The notes: a model not told the origin generated them from the sequence alone. Positions 1-8,651 are shown, numbered from the stretch's first letter. The stretch is 64,000 nt of DNA from Saccharibacillus deserti (GCF_013618475.1 NZ_JABJVN010000005.1:272001-336000); one strand, 5' to 3'. Made by a program: numbers and translations.

Positions 1-1164
1 GGAGAACGCGTATTCCGCATGCAGCGGGCGGTTCGATACGGCCTGCAGGATATCCAGTTTGTCCGGATCGAGCACATACAGCGTGTCGGCCATATCGATC
101 TGCAGCTCTCCGTCATCGGAATGCTCCAGGATCACGATTTGACCCGGTTTGTCGCTGAGCGTACATTCCGCCCGTTTGCCTTCGAGATCGAAAGCGGTCA
201 GCTGGCGCTTCGAATACGTGACGTATCCGCTGCCGGTCGAAGCGATAACGGAATCGGCCGGAATGGTCCGTCCCCAGAGCAGTCTGCCCTGCGGGGACAA
301 AGCAAACAGTTTGTTGACCGTGCCGGCCACCGATCCGCGGAAGATGACCGTATTGTCTTTTTGCACCAGGATCGAAGGTCCGCCGCCGTCTCCAAGCAGA
401 TTGACGCTTGCCGGGAATTTGTAGCCGTATACCCGCTTGAGTTCCGGGGTATAGACTTCGATGGAAGGGCTCGGAGAACGGTCCCAAGCCGTGCCGTGTT
501 TGACGAGGCGGCTTGCGTCGATCACGATCCGTCCGCCTTCGGCGGCGAGGACGCTGCCTGCAAGGTTCTTGGAAGCGAGCGTTTTTCCGGCGGCATCGAA
601 ACGGACGAGAGAAGTTTTGACCCCTCCCGCTTTGTCCGGCCCCTGCCGGGAAGCGACCAGCAGGCTTTCGTCGCCGAGCAGATAGATGTCGCTTCCGTAA
701 GCGACGGACCGGGTCCATGCCGACTTGCCGTCCGGTTTCAGCGCATAGACCTGCTGGGTCTTGTCGGAGAAAGTTCCGGTAAAATACACGGTTCCGTCCC
801 CGGCATACAGAATCGAACTTGCAATCGTGTAAGGGCCGGCTTTCTCATGGAACGTACGGGACCATTTCTGGGCTCCGGTCGCAGCATCGAAGGCGGTCAC
901 GGTCTCCAGATGCCAATCGTACGAAGTCTTCGACGAATTCTTTTTGACGTTCTGTACGGTATGGACATACACGAGCCCTCGCGATTTGACGAAACGGATC
1001 TCGTGCGCGGAAGCGGACGAGGTGTCGTAGACGGAAGCGGACGTCCAGCTTGGCCGGGGGAGAGTGCTTCCCGCCTGGGTTCCGGCAGCATTTGCATAAC
1101 CGGGGGCGCTGAGCAGCACGGCGGCACTCAGTACGAAGGCGCCCCATTTCTCGGTTGATTTCAT
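1..1164 (-). CDS. Secreted PQQ-like beta-propeller repeat protein (partial, C-terminus beyond window)
   Basis: Reading the minus strand from an ATG at 1164 gives 388 codons with no stop before the window edge, so the C-terminus is missing. The first ~27 residues form a signal peptide (short basic start, hydrophobic stretch, cleavage near YANA-AG). The rest shows repeated PQQ-type blade signatures such as AFDAATGAQKWSRTF, YALKPDGKSAWTRSV and LSPQGRLLWGRTI, as in BamB-like and other beta-propeller proteins. AAAGGA lies about 12 bases before the ATG. An exported or surface-associated propeller is likely; ligand and role are unknown. Nothing suggests a real quinoprotein dehydrogenase. Long open frames on the other strand here are shadows. 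Confidence 0.8.
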   Translation of the reverse strand, partial: MKSTEKWGAFVLSAAVLLSAPGYANAAGTQAGSTLPRPSWTSASVYDTSSASAHEIRFVKSRGLVYVHTVQNVKKNSSKTSYDWHLETVTAFDAATGAQKWSRTFHEKAGPYTIASSILYAGDGTVYFTGTFSDKTQQVYALKPDGKSAWTRSVAYGSDIYLLGDESLLVASRQGPDKAGGVKTSLVRFDAAGKTLASKNLAGSVLAAEGGRIVIDASRLVKHGTAWDRSPSPSIEVYTPELKRVYGYKFPASVNLLGDGGGPSILVQKDNTVIFRGSVAGTVNKLFALSPQGRLLWGRTIPADSVIASTGSGYVTYSKRQLTAFDLEGKRAECTLSDKPGQIVILEHSDDGELQIDMADTLYVLDPDKLDILQAVSNRPLHAEYAFS

Positions 1165-1220
1165 AAACGGTTTTCCATTCCTTTCTCTAACCTAACGCAC
1201 GGTGTGAATTGGCTATGCTG

Positions 1221-1226
1221 ATTATA
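1221..1226 (-). promoter_or_regulatory. Candidate -10 box of the beta-propeller gene
   Basis: A perfect TATAAT lies on the minus strand about 57 bases before the ATG at 1164. The -35 at 17 bp spacing (TGGTAA) is poor, so this is a tentative promoter. Confidence 0.3.
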
Positions 1227-1402
1227 CACGCTGCTTTGAATGTTTACCAGAAGTTTACGTTTCAAAAGATCGCGCCGCGGGTATTTTTACAAACTGATCC
1301 CATAGGCCGGGCTTTTTTTGATTTTAGACAGTCAATAGGCTTGTTTAACACTTGTATATAGTTTTTTTTACAAAAAAAGATAGGTTTACATCAGTATAGT
1401 CA

Positions 1403-1493
1403 CAGGGACACAGAAGCTGCGGCTTCAGTTGCGTTTTGCATGCAAACCGTGGACCTTTGTCCCTGAAAAGCTCAAAATCGGTTTATTTTTGAG
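1403..1493 (+). promoter_or_regulatory. Possible structured leader upstream of the 50-aa ORF
   Basis: The 405-base gap 1165-1569 has no convincing long gene. Within it CAGGGACA (1403-1410) pairs with TGTCCCTG (1458-1465) and encloses a GAAGC/GCTTC hairpin (1413-1426) and a TTTGCATGCAAA palindrome (1435-1446), followed by a CTCAAAA/TTTTGAG hairpin (1471-1493). This looks like a small branched RNA fold but matches no riboswitch class I can name. Confidence 0.3.
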
Positions 1494-1569
1494 TGGCCCG
1501 GGTTATATAGTCGTTAATGAAGAAGCGAGCGACCGATAATCGGCAAATGCAGGAAGGGGAACGAAGAAG

Positions 1570-1722
1570 ATGAACTTGAGCGTACATAATCTGATGGCTT
1601 TCAACTCCCACTATTTCAGACCGCAGCCTGCGGTATCTCATCAAAAAAGCATAAACGACGAGAAAGAAAAAAGCTTCCACGAAATCTTGAGCGAAAAAAT
1701 GGCGCGTCCCGTTTCCAAATAA
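1570..1722 (+). CDS. Small hypothetical protein (50 aa)
   Basis: An ATG at 1570 opens 50 codons ending in TAA at 1720-1722, with AGGGGA about 8-13 bases upstream, a usable ribosome binding site. The product is soluble, polar and Lys/Glu-rich in its second half (contains FHEILSEKM), with no signal peptide or membrane segment. I do not recognise a family. Support is the binding site, its position after a possibly structured leader, and the co-directional gene 56 bases downstream. It could still be a chance frame. Confidence 0.45.
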   Translation: MNLSVHNLMAFNSHYFRPQPAVSHQKSINDEKEKSFHEILSEKMARPVSK

Positions 1723-1778
1723 ACGGCGCGCCCCGGGTTCTTTCAACCGCATATTACCCTGGGAAGGAGGCGGAGTGG

Positions 1779-2093
1779 TTGGAATTCAATTACACGACCG
1801 CCGTTTTGGCGCTTATCGTATTTTCGCTGATGCTGATGGTGATCCGTCTGCGCTTCGATGTGCGCCAGCTGCGGGAAGAAATCGACCGGATCGCGGCGGG
1901 ACCGAGGTTTCACCGGTCGCCGGCTTCGGGCATGGCGGATCCGGAGCCCCGCGCTTCCCGTCCTGCAGCCGGAGGCGAAGAGAAGCTGCGCGATCTGGTG
2001 GCCAGGGGAAGAAAGATCGAGGCGATCAAGGAGGCGCGCGAGATGTACAATATGTCGCTCAAAGACGCCAAGGACTATGTGGAATCTCTCTAA
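1779..2093 (+). CDS. Membrane-anchored protein with ribosomal L7/L12-like C-terminal motif
   Basis: The 104-aa product starts at TTG 1779, chosen because AAGGAGG (1764-1770) sits 8 bases upstream; a GTG at 1775 is in another frame and gives an implausible product. Residues ~7-23 form one transmembrane helix (AVLALIVFSLMLMVI), residues 25-40 a basic/acidic helix, 45-70 a Pro/Ala-rich linker, and the last ~35 residues (KLRDLVARGRKIEAIKEA to LKDAKDYVESL) match the helix-turn-helix of the L7/L12 C-terminal domain family. Bacilli carry similar single-pass proteins of unknown function. It converges on the Mrp operon across a shared terminator. Confidence 0.75.
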   Translation: MEFNYTTAVLALIVFSLMLMVIRLRFDVRQLREEIDRIAAGPRFHRSPASGMADPEPRASRPAAGGEEKLRDLVARGRKIEAIKEAREMYNMSLKDAKDYVESL

Positions 2094-2219
2094 TCGCACA
2101 GCGGCGGCCGTACGCCTGAAGGCGGGCAGTCCGGCCGTCAGGATAGTCCGCCAGCCGCAGCGCTCTCGCTCTATAGAGATGCCGGACGCGACTTTACGGC
2201 AATCGTTTTTTTTGGACAA

Positions 2220-2288
2220 AAAAAGCGCTTTTCGATCACGAAACGTTCTTAACGGAGAAAGAACGTTTCGCGCCGAAAAGCGCTTTTT
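2220..2288. terminator. Bidirectional nested-hairpin terminator
   Basis: Outer arms AAAAAGCGCTTTTCG (2220-2234) and CGAAAAGCGCTTTTT (2274-2288) are perfect inverted repeats; inside them GAAACGTTCTT pairs with AAGAACGTTTC. A/T runs on both flanks fit termination of the plus-strand L7/L12-like gene and of the minus-strand mrp operon. Confidence 0.8.
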
Positions 2289-2319
2289 GCCGTTTGCGAA
2301 TAAAAGAGGCGGTGGAAAA

Positions 2320-2748
2320 TCAATCTTCTTCGGGTCCCGGAGGTTCGGCGCGGTCGTTCCTGCGTTCTTCCGCTCCGAAAGAGACGGGAGGACCGGACAG
2401 TCCGGCATCGGCCAATTCGTCCTGGACACTGCCGTTCCACAGCGGGACGCCGCTTCGGTAGGCCGCCCGGCCGTTCAAATGCCCCGCAAGGGGCGCCGTG
2501 ATAAAAAAGAAAACGATACCGAGCAGAATGTTCATACTGGCTGTCTGCATTACGGAAGCAAAGTAAAGAAAAACGCCGCTCAGCACGCACAGAACGCCCA
2601 GCGTGGAGCTTTTGGTGGCCGCGTGCGACCGCAGATACACATCGGGCAGCCGGATCAGACCGAAAGCGCTCAATACGCTGAGCAGCGCGCCGCACAGGAT
2701 CAGCAGCACGGCGATCCATTCAATCACCGGTTGAATCGTCTGGAGCAT
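2320..2748 (-). CDS. mrpG: Na+/H+ antiporter subunit MrpG
   Basis: The 142-aa membrane protein carries the MrpG/MnhG/PhaG signature FGLIRLPDVYLRSHAATKSSTLG-like segment around residues 30-53 and three hydrophobic helices. It is the last gene of the seven-gene Mrp operon and overlaps mrpF by 29 bases, indicating translational coupling. The C-terminal ~30 residues are a charged tail slightly longer than in Bacillus MrpG. MrpG is a small structural subunit required for the hetero-oligomeric Na+(Li+)/H+ antiporter in the cytoplasmic membrane. Confidence 0.93.
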   Translation of the reverse strand: MLQTIQPVIEWIAVLLILCGALLSVLSAFGLIRLPDVYLRSHAATKSSTLGVLCVLSGVFLYFASVMQTASMNILLGIVFFFITAPLAGHLNGRAAYRSGVPLWNGSVQDELADAGLSGPPVSFGAEERRNDRAEPPGPEED

Positions 2749-3010
2749 CGAGAACCTTCCCCCTTTCCATATAACGGGCGAGCGCCACCGTGCCGAGAAA
2801 AGCCAGAATGCCGATCAGCAGCACCAGTTCAAAATAGGCGGTGGACTGCGTATAGGCACCCGCGACGGCGACTTCGGCGGCTACATTGACCCCGATCGTG
2901 TCCAGCGCCGCGATCCGGTCGGCGATCGAAGGGCCTTTGAGCACCCGGTACAGGCAGCCCGCAATCGCAAGCGCCAACAGAACCATCGAGAGCAGCAGTA
3001 CGGTTTGCAT
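2720..3010 (-). CDS. mrpF: Na+/H+ antiporter subunit MrpF
   Basis: A 96-aa protein with three transmembrane helices and the family segment LKGPSIADRIAALDTIGVN. The start at ATG 3010 overlaps the mrpE stop (ATGA), typical of coupled translation; an upstream in-frame start would add 54 low-complexity residues unlike the family. MrpF is a small membrane subunit of the Mrp complex, implicated in other species in cholate efflux as well as Na+ resistance. Confidence 0.93.
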   Translation of the reverse strand: MQTVLLLSMVLLALAIAGCLYRVLKGPSIADRIAALDTIGVNVAAEVAVAGAYTQSTAYFELVLLIGILAFLGTVALARYMERGKVLDAPDDSTGD

Positions 3011-3495
3011 CAGCTTCGGGTCACCTCCATGATCGCTTTTTCGAACGTTTCGCGGATATGCTTCTCCACGCCGTGCGCTTCCTGGATATGCATCGCGTGA
3101 ATATACAGCGTCTTCTCGTCGGGACTGACTTCGAGCAGCAGCGTGCCCGGCGTCAGATTGAGCAGCCCGCACAGCAGGGTCACTTCCCAGCCGGAATTCA
3201 ATTCCGTTTCATAAGCGAATATGCCCGGGGTAAACGTAAGCTTGGGCTTGATAATCTGGCCGATCACGGAGAACGAAGACACGACCAGTTCTTTCAGCAG
3301 CAAGGCAAACAACTTGATACAGGCCCAAACTTTTCTCGGATAAAAAGGCTTCGGGAAAAATCGCCGCATCAGGGTCATCAGCAGCAGGCCGATCAGCAGA
3401 CCTACCAGAAACCCGGATACGCTCAAATCCCGCATAAGCAGCATCCATGCAAAAGCGATGGCCAGATTGAGCAGCAGTTGGAAGGCCAAGGGCAT
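3010..3495 (-). CDS. mrpE: Na+/H+ antiporter subunit MrpE
   Basis: The 161-aa protein has two N-terminal transmembrane helices (residues ~3-45) followed by the conserved MrpE soluble part, including LNLTPGTLLLEVSPDEKTLYIHAM, a hallmark of MrpE/MnhE. Its start abuts the mrpD stop with no gap and its stop overlaps the mrpF start. Length matches the family (~158 aa). It is a membrane subunit of the multisubunit antiporter. Confidence 0.94.
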   Translation of the reverse strand: MPLAFQLLLNLAIAFAWMLLMRDLSVSGFLVGLLIGLLLMTLMRRFFPKPFYPRKVWACIKLFALLLKELVVSSFSVIGQIIKPKLTFTPGIFAYETELNSGWEVTLLCGLLNLTPGTLLLEVSPDEKTLYIHAMHIQEAHGVEKHIRETFEKAIMEVTRS

Positions 3496-4974
3496 CTACT
3501 CCTTAAATACGGCTTGAATATAGATCGTCGGATCGACCAATACACTCGAAGCATTCTCGACATAAGGCATAAAGGCTTCGGCGAACACCCCGAGCAGGAC
3601 GATAATCAGCATCAGCGGAGCGGAACTGAGCAGCAGTTTGGGCGTCTGTTTCCATTCCGATTCGCGCAGTCGGCGGGGCTTGCCCCAGAAAGCGAGAATA
3701 AAAATCTTGATCAACGAGTACAGCAGCATCAGGGTCAGCAGTACGCCGGCCGCCGCCATGAGGTACTGTCCGCTTTCCAGACTGCCCTGGATAATCAGCA
3801 GTTTGCCGGGGAATCCGCTCAGCGGCGGGATTCCGACGACGGCCAGCGAAGCGATCAGGAACATCCAGCCGAGCAGCGGGGAATGAGTCAATACGCCGCC
3901 CATCCGGTTAATGCGCTCCGTGCCCGTCTCGGCGACGAGGATGCCGGCAAGCAGAAACAGCAGCGCTTTGACGATCATGTCGTGAACCAGGTAAAAGACG
4001 GCACCCGTTAGCGCGTCTTCGTTGGAGACGGCGAGGGCGAGCGACATAAAGCCGATACTGGCAATGACGTTATACCCCAGAATCCGGTTGACATTCGTCT
4101 GCGAAACGGCGCCGAATCCTCCGAGCACGATAGTGGCAATAGCCATGGTGCCGATCAGCATATGCGTCACTTCGGCTTGGTGGTAAAAGATCAGCGTAAA
4201 AGTCCGGATCAGGGCGTACATGCCGACTTTGGTCAGCAGGGCGCCGAACAGGGCCGAGATTGCGGCCGGAGGCGCGCCGTAGGAACCGGGCAGCCAGAAG
4301 AACAGAAACAGCCCGGCTTTGACGCTGAACACGACGAGCAGCAGGGCGGAGACCGCCGTGATCGGTCCGCTCTGGCCGCTCTCGGCAATCCGCATGGACA
4401 AATGTGCCAGATTGAGCGTGCCGGTCGCGCCGTAGAGATAGGCGATCGAAGCGACGAACAGGGTCGAGGACAGCACATTGATCAGAATGTAATGAAGGGT
4501 TTCCCGGAACTGCCGCTTGGTTCCTCCAAGAACGATCAGCGCATAGGAAGACATCAGCATCAGTTCGAAGCAGACGAACAGATTGAACAAGTCGCCGGTC
4601 AGGAACGATCCGCTGACTCCGGCAAGCATGAAGTGCACGAGCGAGTAAAAATAATGCCGTTCCCGCTGCTCGTCGATACCGCGGAACGAATACAGCAGGC
4701 AGCAGGCGCTGACGATCGAAGCGGCCAGTACCAGCAGAACGGCGAACATATCGGCTACAAGAACAATGCCGTACGGCGGGGCCCAGCCGCTCATATTGAG
4801 CGTCTGGATTCCGTTATGCTGAACCTGATACAGTAGAATAACAGCTGCACCGACGTTCAGCAGAGCGCTTATCAGGCTGATCCAGCGCTGAAGCTTCAGC
4901 TTGTTGTGCAGAAAGATCAAGATGACCGCCGTAAAGAGCGGAATCAGCATGGGCGCGACTACCCAGTTGTTCAT
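3496..4974 (-). CDS. mrpD: Na+/H+ antiporter subunit MrpD
   Basis: This 492-aa polytopic protein belongs to the complex I ND2/ND4/ND5-type proton-antiporter family. The proton_antipo_M region spans roughly residues 125-410 and contains the conserved VKAGLFLFFWLPGSYGAPPAAISA and HDMIVKALLFLLAG segments with buried Lys residues used in proton transfer. Length and order (between mrpC and mrpE) are canonical. It overlaps mrpC by 4 bases. MrpD with MrpA forms the ion-translocating core. Confidence 0.95.
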   Translation of the reverse strand: MNNWVVAPMLIPLFTAVILIFLHNKLKLQRWISLISALLNVGAAVILLYQVQHNGIQTLNMSGWAPPYGIVLVADMFAVLLVLAASIVSACCLLYSFRGIDEQRERHYFYSLVHFMLAGVSGSFLTGDLFNLFVCFELMLMSSYALIVLGGTKRQFRETLHYILINVLSSTLFVASIAYLYGATGTLNLAHLSMRIAESGQSGPITAVSALLLVVFSVKAGLFLFFWLPGSYGAPPAAISALFGALLTKVGMYALIRTFTLIFYHQAEVTHMLIGTMAIATIVLGGFGAVSQTNVNRILGYNVIASIGFMSLALAVSNEDALTGAVFYLVHDMIVKALLFLLAGILVAETGTERINRMGGVLTHSPLLGWMFLIASLAVVGIPPLSGFPGKLLIIQGSLESGQYLMAAAGVLLTLMLLYSLIKIFILAFWGKPRRLRESEWKQTPKLLLSSAPLMLIIVLLGVFAEAFMPYVENASSVLVDPTIYIQAVFKE

Positions 4975-5327
4975 TGGCTGCGCCCCCTATGTCTGGAAGA
5001 TTCGCTTCGCATCCGTTCCATGTCCGTCGTATCGAGTTTCTGATAAGCCCGGTAAGACAGGACGAGGAAGAAAGCGGTAATGCCGAAGTTGATAACGATC
5101 GACGTCAGGATCAATGCCTGCGGCAGCGGGTCCACGATGTCTTCGGCTCCCCGGCCCAGCAGCGGAGCCGAACCGGTCTTCAGCATCGCCATCGTCATCA
5201 GCAGCAGATGCACGGCATGCGTCAGCAGCGAAGTGCCCAGCACGATCCGCAGCAGATCCTGCGTCAAGATGAGATAGATGCCGACGGCGAACAGAATGCC
5301 TACGATGACGGCTACGATGACTTCCAT
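4971..5327 (-). CDS. mrpC: Na+/H+ antiporter subunit MrpC
   Basis: The 118-aa three-helix protein resembles NuoK, with the conserved segment LRIVLGTSLLTHAVHLLLM and the DPLPQALILTSIVINFG motif typical of MrpC/MnhC. Its start overlaps the mrpB stop by one base and its stop overlaps mrpD by four, so the operon is tightly coupled. It is a proton-pathway membrane subunit. Confidence 0.95.
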   Translation of the reverse strand: MEVIVAVIVGILFAVGIYLILTQDLLRIVLGTSLLTHAVHLLLMTMAMLKTGSAPLLGRGAEDIVDPLPQALILTSIVINFGITAFFLVLSYRAYQKLDTTDMERMRSESSRHRGRSQ

Positions 5328-5752
5328 CAGCGGTCCTCTCCGATCGTCAGCAGAATCGTCATGGTAACTCCCACGACTGCCAGGTAAACGCCCAGGTCGA
5401 AGATCAGGGCGGTATGCAGCTCGGTATCGCCGAGCAGCGGAAGATCGAAATGGCCGAAAGCGTGCTTCAGAAACGGCTGCCCGAACAATAGGGCGCCCGT
5501 TCCCGTACCCAGCGCAATCAGCAGCCCGATCGCGGTGATGAGTTTAAAGTCGAACGGCACGACTTTGCGCACCGTTTCGATATCGTAGGCGAGAGCCAGC
5601 AGAAGCAGGGCTCCGGCACTCATCAGCCCGGCGATAAATCCGCCGCCGGGGCTGCCGTGGCCGGTAAAGAACAGGTACAAAGCGAATGCCAGTACCAGGA
5701 AGACCACGATTTTGGATACGTTTTGCAGAAAAATATCACTGCCTTTAGGCAT
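5327..5752 (-). CDS. mrpB: Na+/H+ antiporter subunit MrpB
   Basis: The 141-aa protein has four transmembrane helices and the MnhB-family segment LFFTGHGSPGGGFIAGLM near residues 27-44. It overlaps the end of mrpA by 8 bases. Length equals Bacillus MrpB. It contributes to the membrane arm of the antiporter, which supports pH homeostasis and Na+ resistance. Confidence 0.95.
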   Translation of the reverse strand: MPKGSDIFLQNVSKIVVFLVLAFALYLFFTGHGSPGGGFIAGLMSAGALLLLALAYDIETVRKVVPFDFKLITAIGLLIALGTGTGALLFGQPFLKHAFGHFDLPLLGDTELHTALIFDLGVYLAVVGVTMTILLTIGEDR

Positions 5753-8411
5753 CCGAATCTCCTCCTTTCATGCGGGGAACTTCGGTTTCGGGCGAAGCGG
5801 AGTCCCTGTCGTCCGGTTCTCCGAGTTCGGACAATTTTCCTCCCTCGGATTCGGAAGTTTCCGCTTCGAGAGGTTCGAGCTGTTCATTTTCGGCGCTCCC
5901 CCGTTCGTCGAGGGTTTCTTCGGTCGGGCCGTCATGTCCATACTGGGCATGGCGGAACACCGCGGCGTCTTCATCCGATTCGTCGCCGTCGTGCGAGACG
6001 TGGCGGGAACCGACATCGGTCGCTTTTCTGCGCAGCTTGATCATGTTGTAAATGCCAATCGAAGCGACGGCAAGCACCATGATTTCCAGCATCGTATCGA
6101 AGCCCCGGAAATCGACCAGAATAACATTGACGATATTTTTTCCGCCGGCCGATTCATAGCTTTCTCGGACGTAATAATCCGAAATCGGCTCAAACGGATT
6201 GGTGCCCAGTACCGCAAGCGCAACGAGTGTCATCAGCACGCCTACCGCAATGGCCACCAGGAAATTCGGCAGACGGAAGCGGACGGCCTGCTGCTCGGTC
6301 CGCAGCTTCGGCAGATGATAGAAGCAGAGCAGATACAGCGTGACGGAGATCGATTCGACGACCATCTGCGTCAGTGCCAGATCGGGCGCCCGCAGGAAGA
6401 CGAACATCAGCGTCATCATATAACCGACCGTACCGGTCAGAATGATCGCGACAGGTCGGGATTTCGCAAACGGAACGGCGATGCCGCCGGCAGCGAGTCC
6501 CAGCAGAATAACCCACTCGTAAGGAGCGATTTGCGCATAGGCGCCGACGCGGAACGTCACATCCGTCGAATTGAACAGAATAAAGCCGAGCACGAGCATC
6601 ATAAAGCCCAGAATGTATTTGACGTAACTGCGCGACGATCCGTTCATATAGAACGCGGTTACCCAGACGGTAATCCGTTCGAAGAAGCGAAGGCTGGCAT
6701 CGTAGAAACGGTTGATCGACAATCTGCGCGGGAAAAAGGCATACAGTTTCGCCCAGCGCCGCGCGCTCCAGGCCAACAGGGCCCCGAAGGCGACGATGCC
6801 GATCGTCATCCACAGCGCAGGCGTCCAGCCGTGCCAGAATTTGATCTCGACCGGGATTCTTCCGCCGTCCGCCGCGGCGATCGGCATCATGGCTTCCGCC
6901 GCGGGCTGGATCAGCGAATAAGCGGCCAGGCCGGGAAACAACCCCAGAACAAGAGCCAGCGCGGCAAGCAGTGCCGGGGGAATCGTCATGAGTGCCGGCG
7001 CATCGTGGATTTTTAGACCGCGCATCGCTTTCTTGCGCGGACCCAGGAAGGTTCGGGTAACAAACAACGCGGAATAGATGAAGGTGAAGACGCTGGCGAT
7101 CCAGGCGACGAACGGAAACAAGGCGGCCCAGGTGTGCAGATCGAATACGCCCGCATGCAGCGTCTCGACAACGGCTTCAAGAAACATTTCCTTGCTGAGA
7201 AAACCGCCGAACGGAGGCAGGCCCGCCATTGAAAAAGCGCCAAACAGCGAGATGGTGAACGCGATCGGCATCACCTGGGCCAGGCCGCCGAGTTTGCGGA
7301 TATCGCGTGTGCCGGTTTCATGATCGACGATGCCGGCGACCATGAACAAAGCGCCTTTGAATACGGCGTGATTCAGCAGGTGGAACAAGGCGGCCGTCCC
7401 GGCGGCGGCATACAGCAGCTGTTCTTCGCCGTCGAAGATGCCCGACAGCGAAGACAGGCCGAGCAGGCACATGATCAGACCCAACTGACTGATCGTCGAA
7501 TAGGCGAGTATGCCTTTAAGATCGGTTTGTTTGACCGCCGCAACCGATCCGTACAGCAGGGTAACGAGTCCTCCGAGCGAGACCAGCCAGAACCATTCCG
7601 GCGTGCCGGAAAAGACGGGACTGAGCCGGGCGACCAGGTAAAGACCCGCTTTGACCATGGTGGCCGAGTGCAGATAAGCGCTGACCGGCGTCGGAGCTTC
7701 CATCGCATCGGGCAGCCAGATATGGAACGGATACTGGGCCGATTTGGTGAAAGCGCCGACGAGAATCAGGATCATGGCCGGCAGGAACAACGGATGCGAA
7801 GCCAGCGGGGCTCCGACTTCGAACAGCTCGCGAATCCGGTATGTGCCGCTCATCACATAGAGCAGCACGAATCCGCTGAGCAGTCCCAGTCCGCCCGTCA
7901 TCGTAATCAGCAGCGATTTGAGCGCGCCGTAGCGTGCCCGGTAATTTTCATGCCTGTAACCGATCAGCAGGAACGAGGTAATGCTGGTGAGTTCCCAGAA
8001 TCCGTAAAGGGTCAGTAGATTGTCGGACAATACGAGGCCGAGCATGGCACCCATAAAGGTCAGAAGACAGACGTAAAACGAGGTCGGCGATTCTTTGGAA
8101 GAATCCATATAGGCGACGGAATAGACGGCGACCAAAGCACCCATTCCGGTAATCATGAGGGCGAACAGCAGAGACAATCCGTCCAGATACAAGGTGAACG
8201 AAATGCCGAGGGACGGAATCCAGGCAAAGGATTCGGTAATCGGGGAACCGGCGCGTACCTCGGGCAAATAGCCGAGCAAAGCCGCGAACAACAGCGCCGA
8301 CAAGGCCGCGGCAAACCATCCTGTGTGCAGACGGGGGACCGCTTTTCCAAGCAGAGGGATCAAAGCGGCAAGCAGGAACGGCGACAGCGTCAAGAGATGG
8401 AGTAGGGACAA
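5745..8411 (-). CDS. mrpA: Na+/H+ antiporter subunit MrpA with acidic C-terminal tail
   Basis: An 888-aa polytopic protein, first gene of the operon. The N-terminal ~500 residues are the NuoL/ND5-like antiporter domain (LYGFWELTSITSFLLIGY, HIWLPDAMEAPTPVSAYLHS, LLNHAVFKGALFM), followed by the MbhD/DUF4040-type region (TVGYMMTLMFVFLRAPDLAL) and a C-terminal MrpB-like segment ending near residue 799. Residues ~800-888 are a soluble, strongly acidic tail rich in Asp, Glu, Ser and Gly with no hydrophobic segment; typical MrpA proteins stop near 800 residues. AAGGAG lies upstream of the ATG at 8411. Core assignment is secure; the tail is unusual. Confidence 0.95.
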   Translation of the reverse strand: MSLLHLLTLSPFLLAALIPLLGKAVPRLHTGWFAAALSALLFAALLGYLPEVRAGSPITESFAWIPSLGISFTLYLDGLSLLFALMITGMGALVAVYSVAYMDSSKESPTSFYVCLLTFMGAMLGLVLSDNLLTLYGFWELTSITSFLLIGYRHENYRARYGALKSLLITMTGGLGLLSGFVLLYVMSGTYRIRELFEVGAPLASHPLFLPAMILILVGAFTKSAQYPFHIWLPDAMEAPTPVSAYLHSATMVKAGLYLVARLSPVFSGTPEWFWLVSLGGLVTLLYGSVAAVKQTDLKGILAYSTISQLGLIMCLLGLSSLSGIFDGEEQLLYAAAGTAALFHLLNHAVFKGALFMVAGIVDHETGTRDIRKLGGLAQVMPIAFTISLFGAFSMAGLPPFGGFLSKEMFLEAVVETLHAGVFDLHTWAALFPFVAWIASVFTFIYSALFVTRTFLGPRKKAMRGLKIHDAPALMTIPPALLAALALVLGLFPGLAAYSLIQPAAEAMMPIAAADGGRIPVEIKFWHGWTPALWMTIGIVAFGALLAWSARRWAKLYAFFPRRLSINRFYDASLRFFERITVWVTAFYMNGSSRSYVKYILGFMMLVLGFILFNSTDVTFRVGAYAQIAPYEWVILLGLAAGGIAVPFAKSRPVAIILTGTVGYMMTLMFVFLRAPDLALTQMVVESISVTLYLLCFYHLPKLRTEQQAVRFRLPNFLVAIAVGVLMTLVALAVLGTNPFEPISDYYVRESYESAGGKNIVNVILVDFRGFDTMLEIMVLAVASIGIYNMIKLRRKATDVGSRHVSHDGDESDEDAAVFRHAQYGHDGPTEETLDERGSAENEQLEPLEAETSESEGGKLSELGEPDDRDSASPETEVPRMKGGDSDA

Positions 8412-8478
8412 ACGGCTTCTCCTTTCCGCTTTATGAATTTTGTGCTTGGCAGCTTACAACCAAGCTTTACTTTTTACT

Positions 8479-8498
8479 ATTACCCGGGTTTGGGTAAT
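8479..8498. promoter_or_regulatory. Palindrome upstream of mrpA
   Basis: ATTACCC-GGGTTT-GGGTAAT is a perfect 7-bp inverted repeat 68 bases before mrpA. It could be an operator or part of the operon promoter region; no good sigma-A pair could be placed with it. Confidence 0.3.
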
Positions 8499-8611
8499 AT
8501 AAAGCTGACAAATCGGTTTTTTATACGAAAAAGGGGCTTTCGCCGACCTGCTTCGATCGTGCCATGTGAGCTTCTCCAAAGAGCGGGCAGGACCGTTTTG
8601 CTTGCGAAAAA

Positions 8612-8651
8612 CCAAACAGGTTCGGGACATTTTCGTCCCGAACCTGTTTGG
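8612..8651 (-). terminator. Terminator of the asparaginase gene
   Basis: A perfect 17-bp stem (CCAAACAGGTTCGGGAC and complement, loop ATTTTC) lies 43 bases beyond the asparaginase stop and is followed on the minus strand by TTTTT. Confidence 0.85.

Noticed and set aside
19..1158. Long plus-strand open frame over the left edge
   Set aside because: It is the shadow of the minus-strand beta-propeller gene, which has a signal peptide, PQQ repeats and a ribosome site.
1403..1465. Possible cyclic-di-GMP riboswitch
   Set aside because: The GCAAACC-like bases and stem tempted this call, but the conserved GEMM core and tetraloop-receptor parts are absent.
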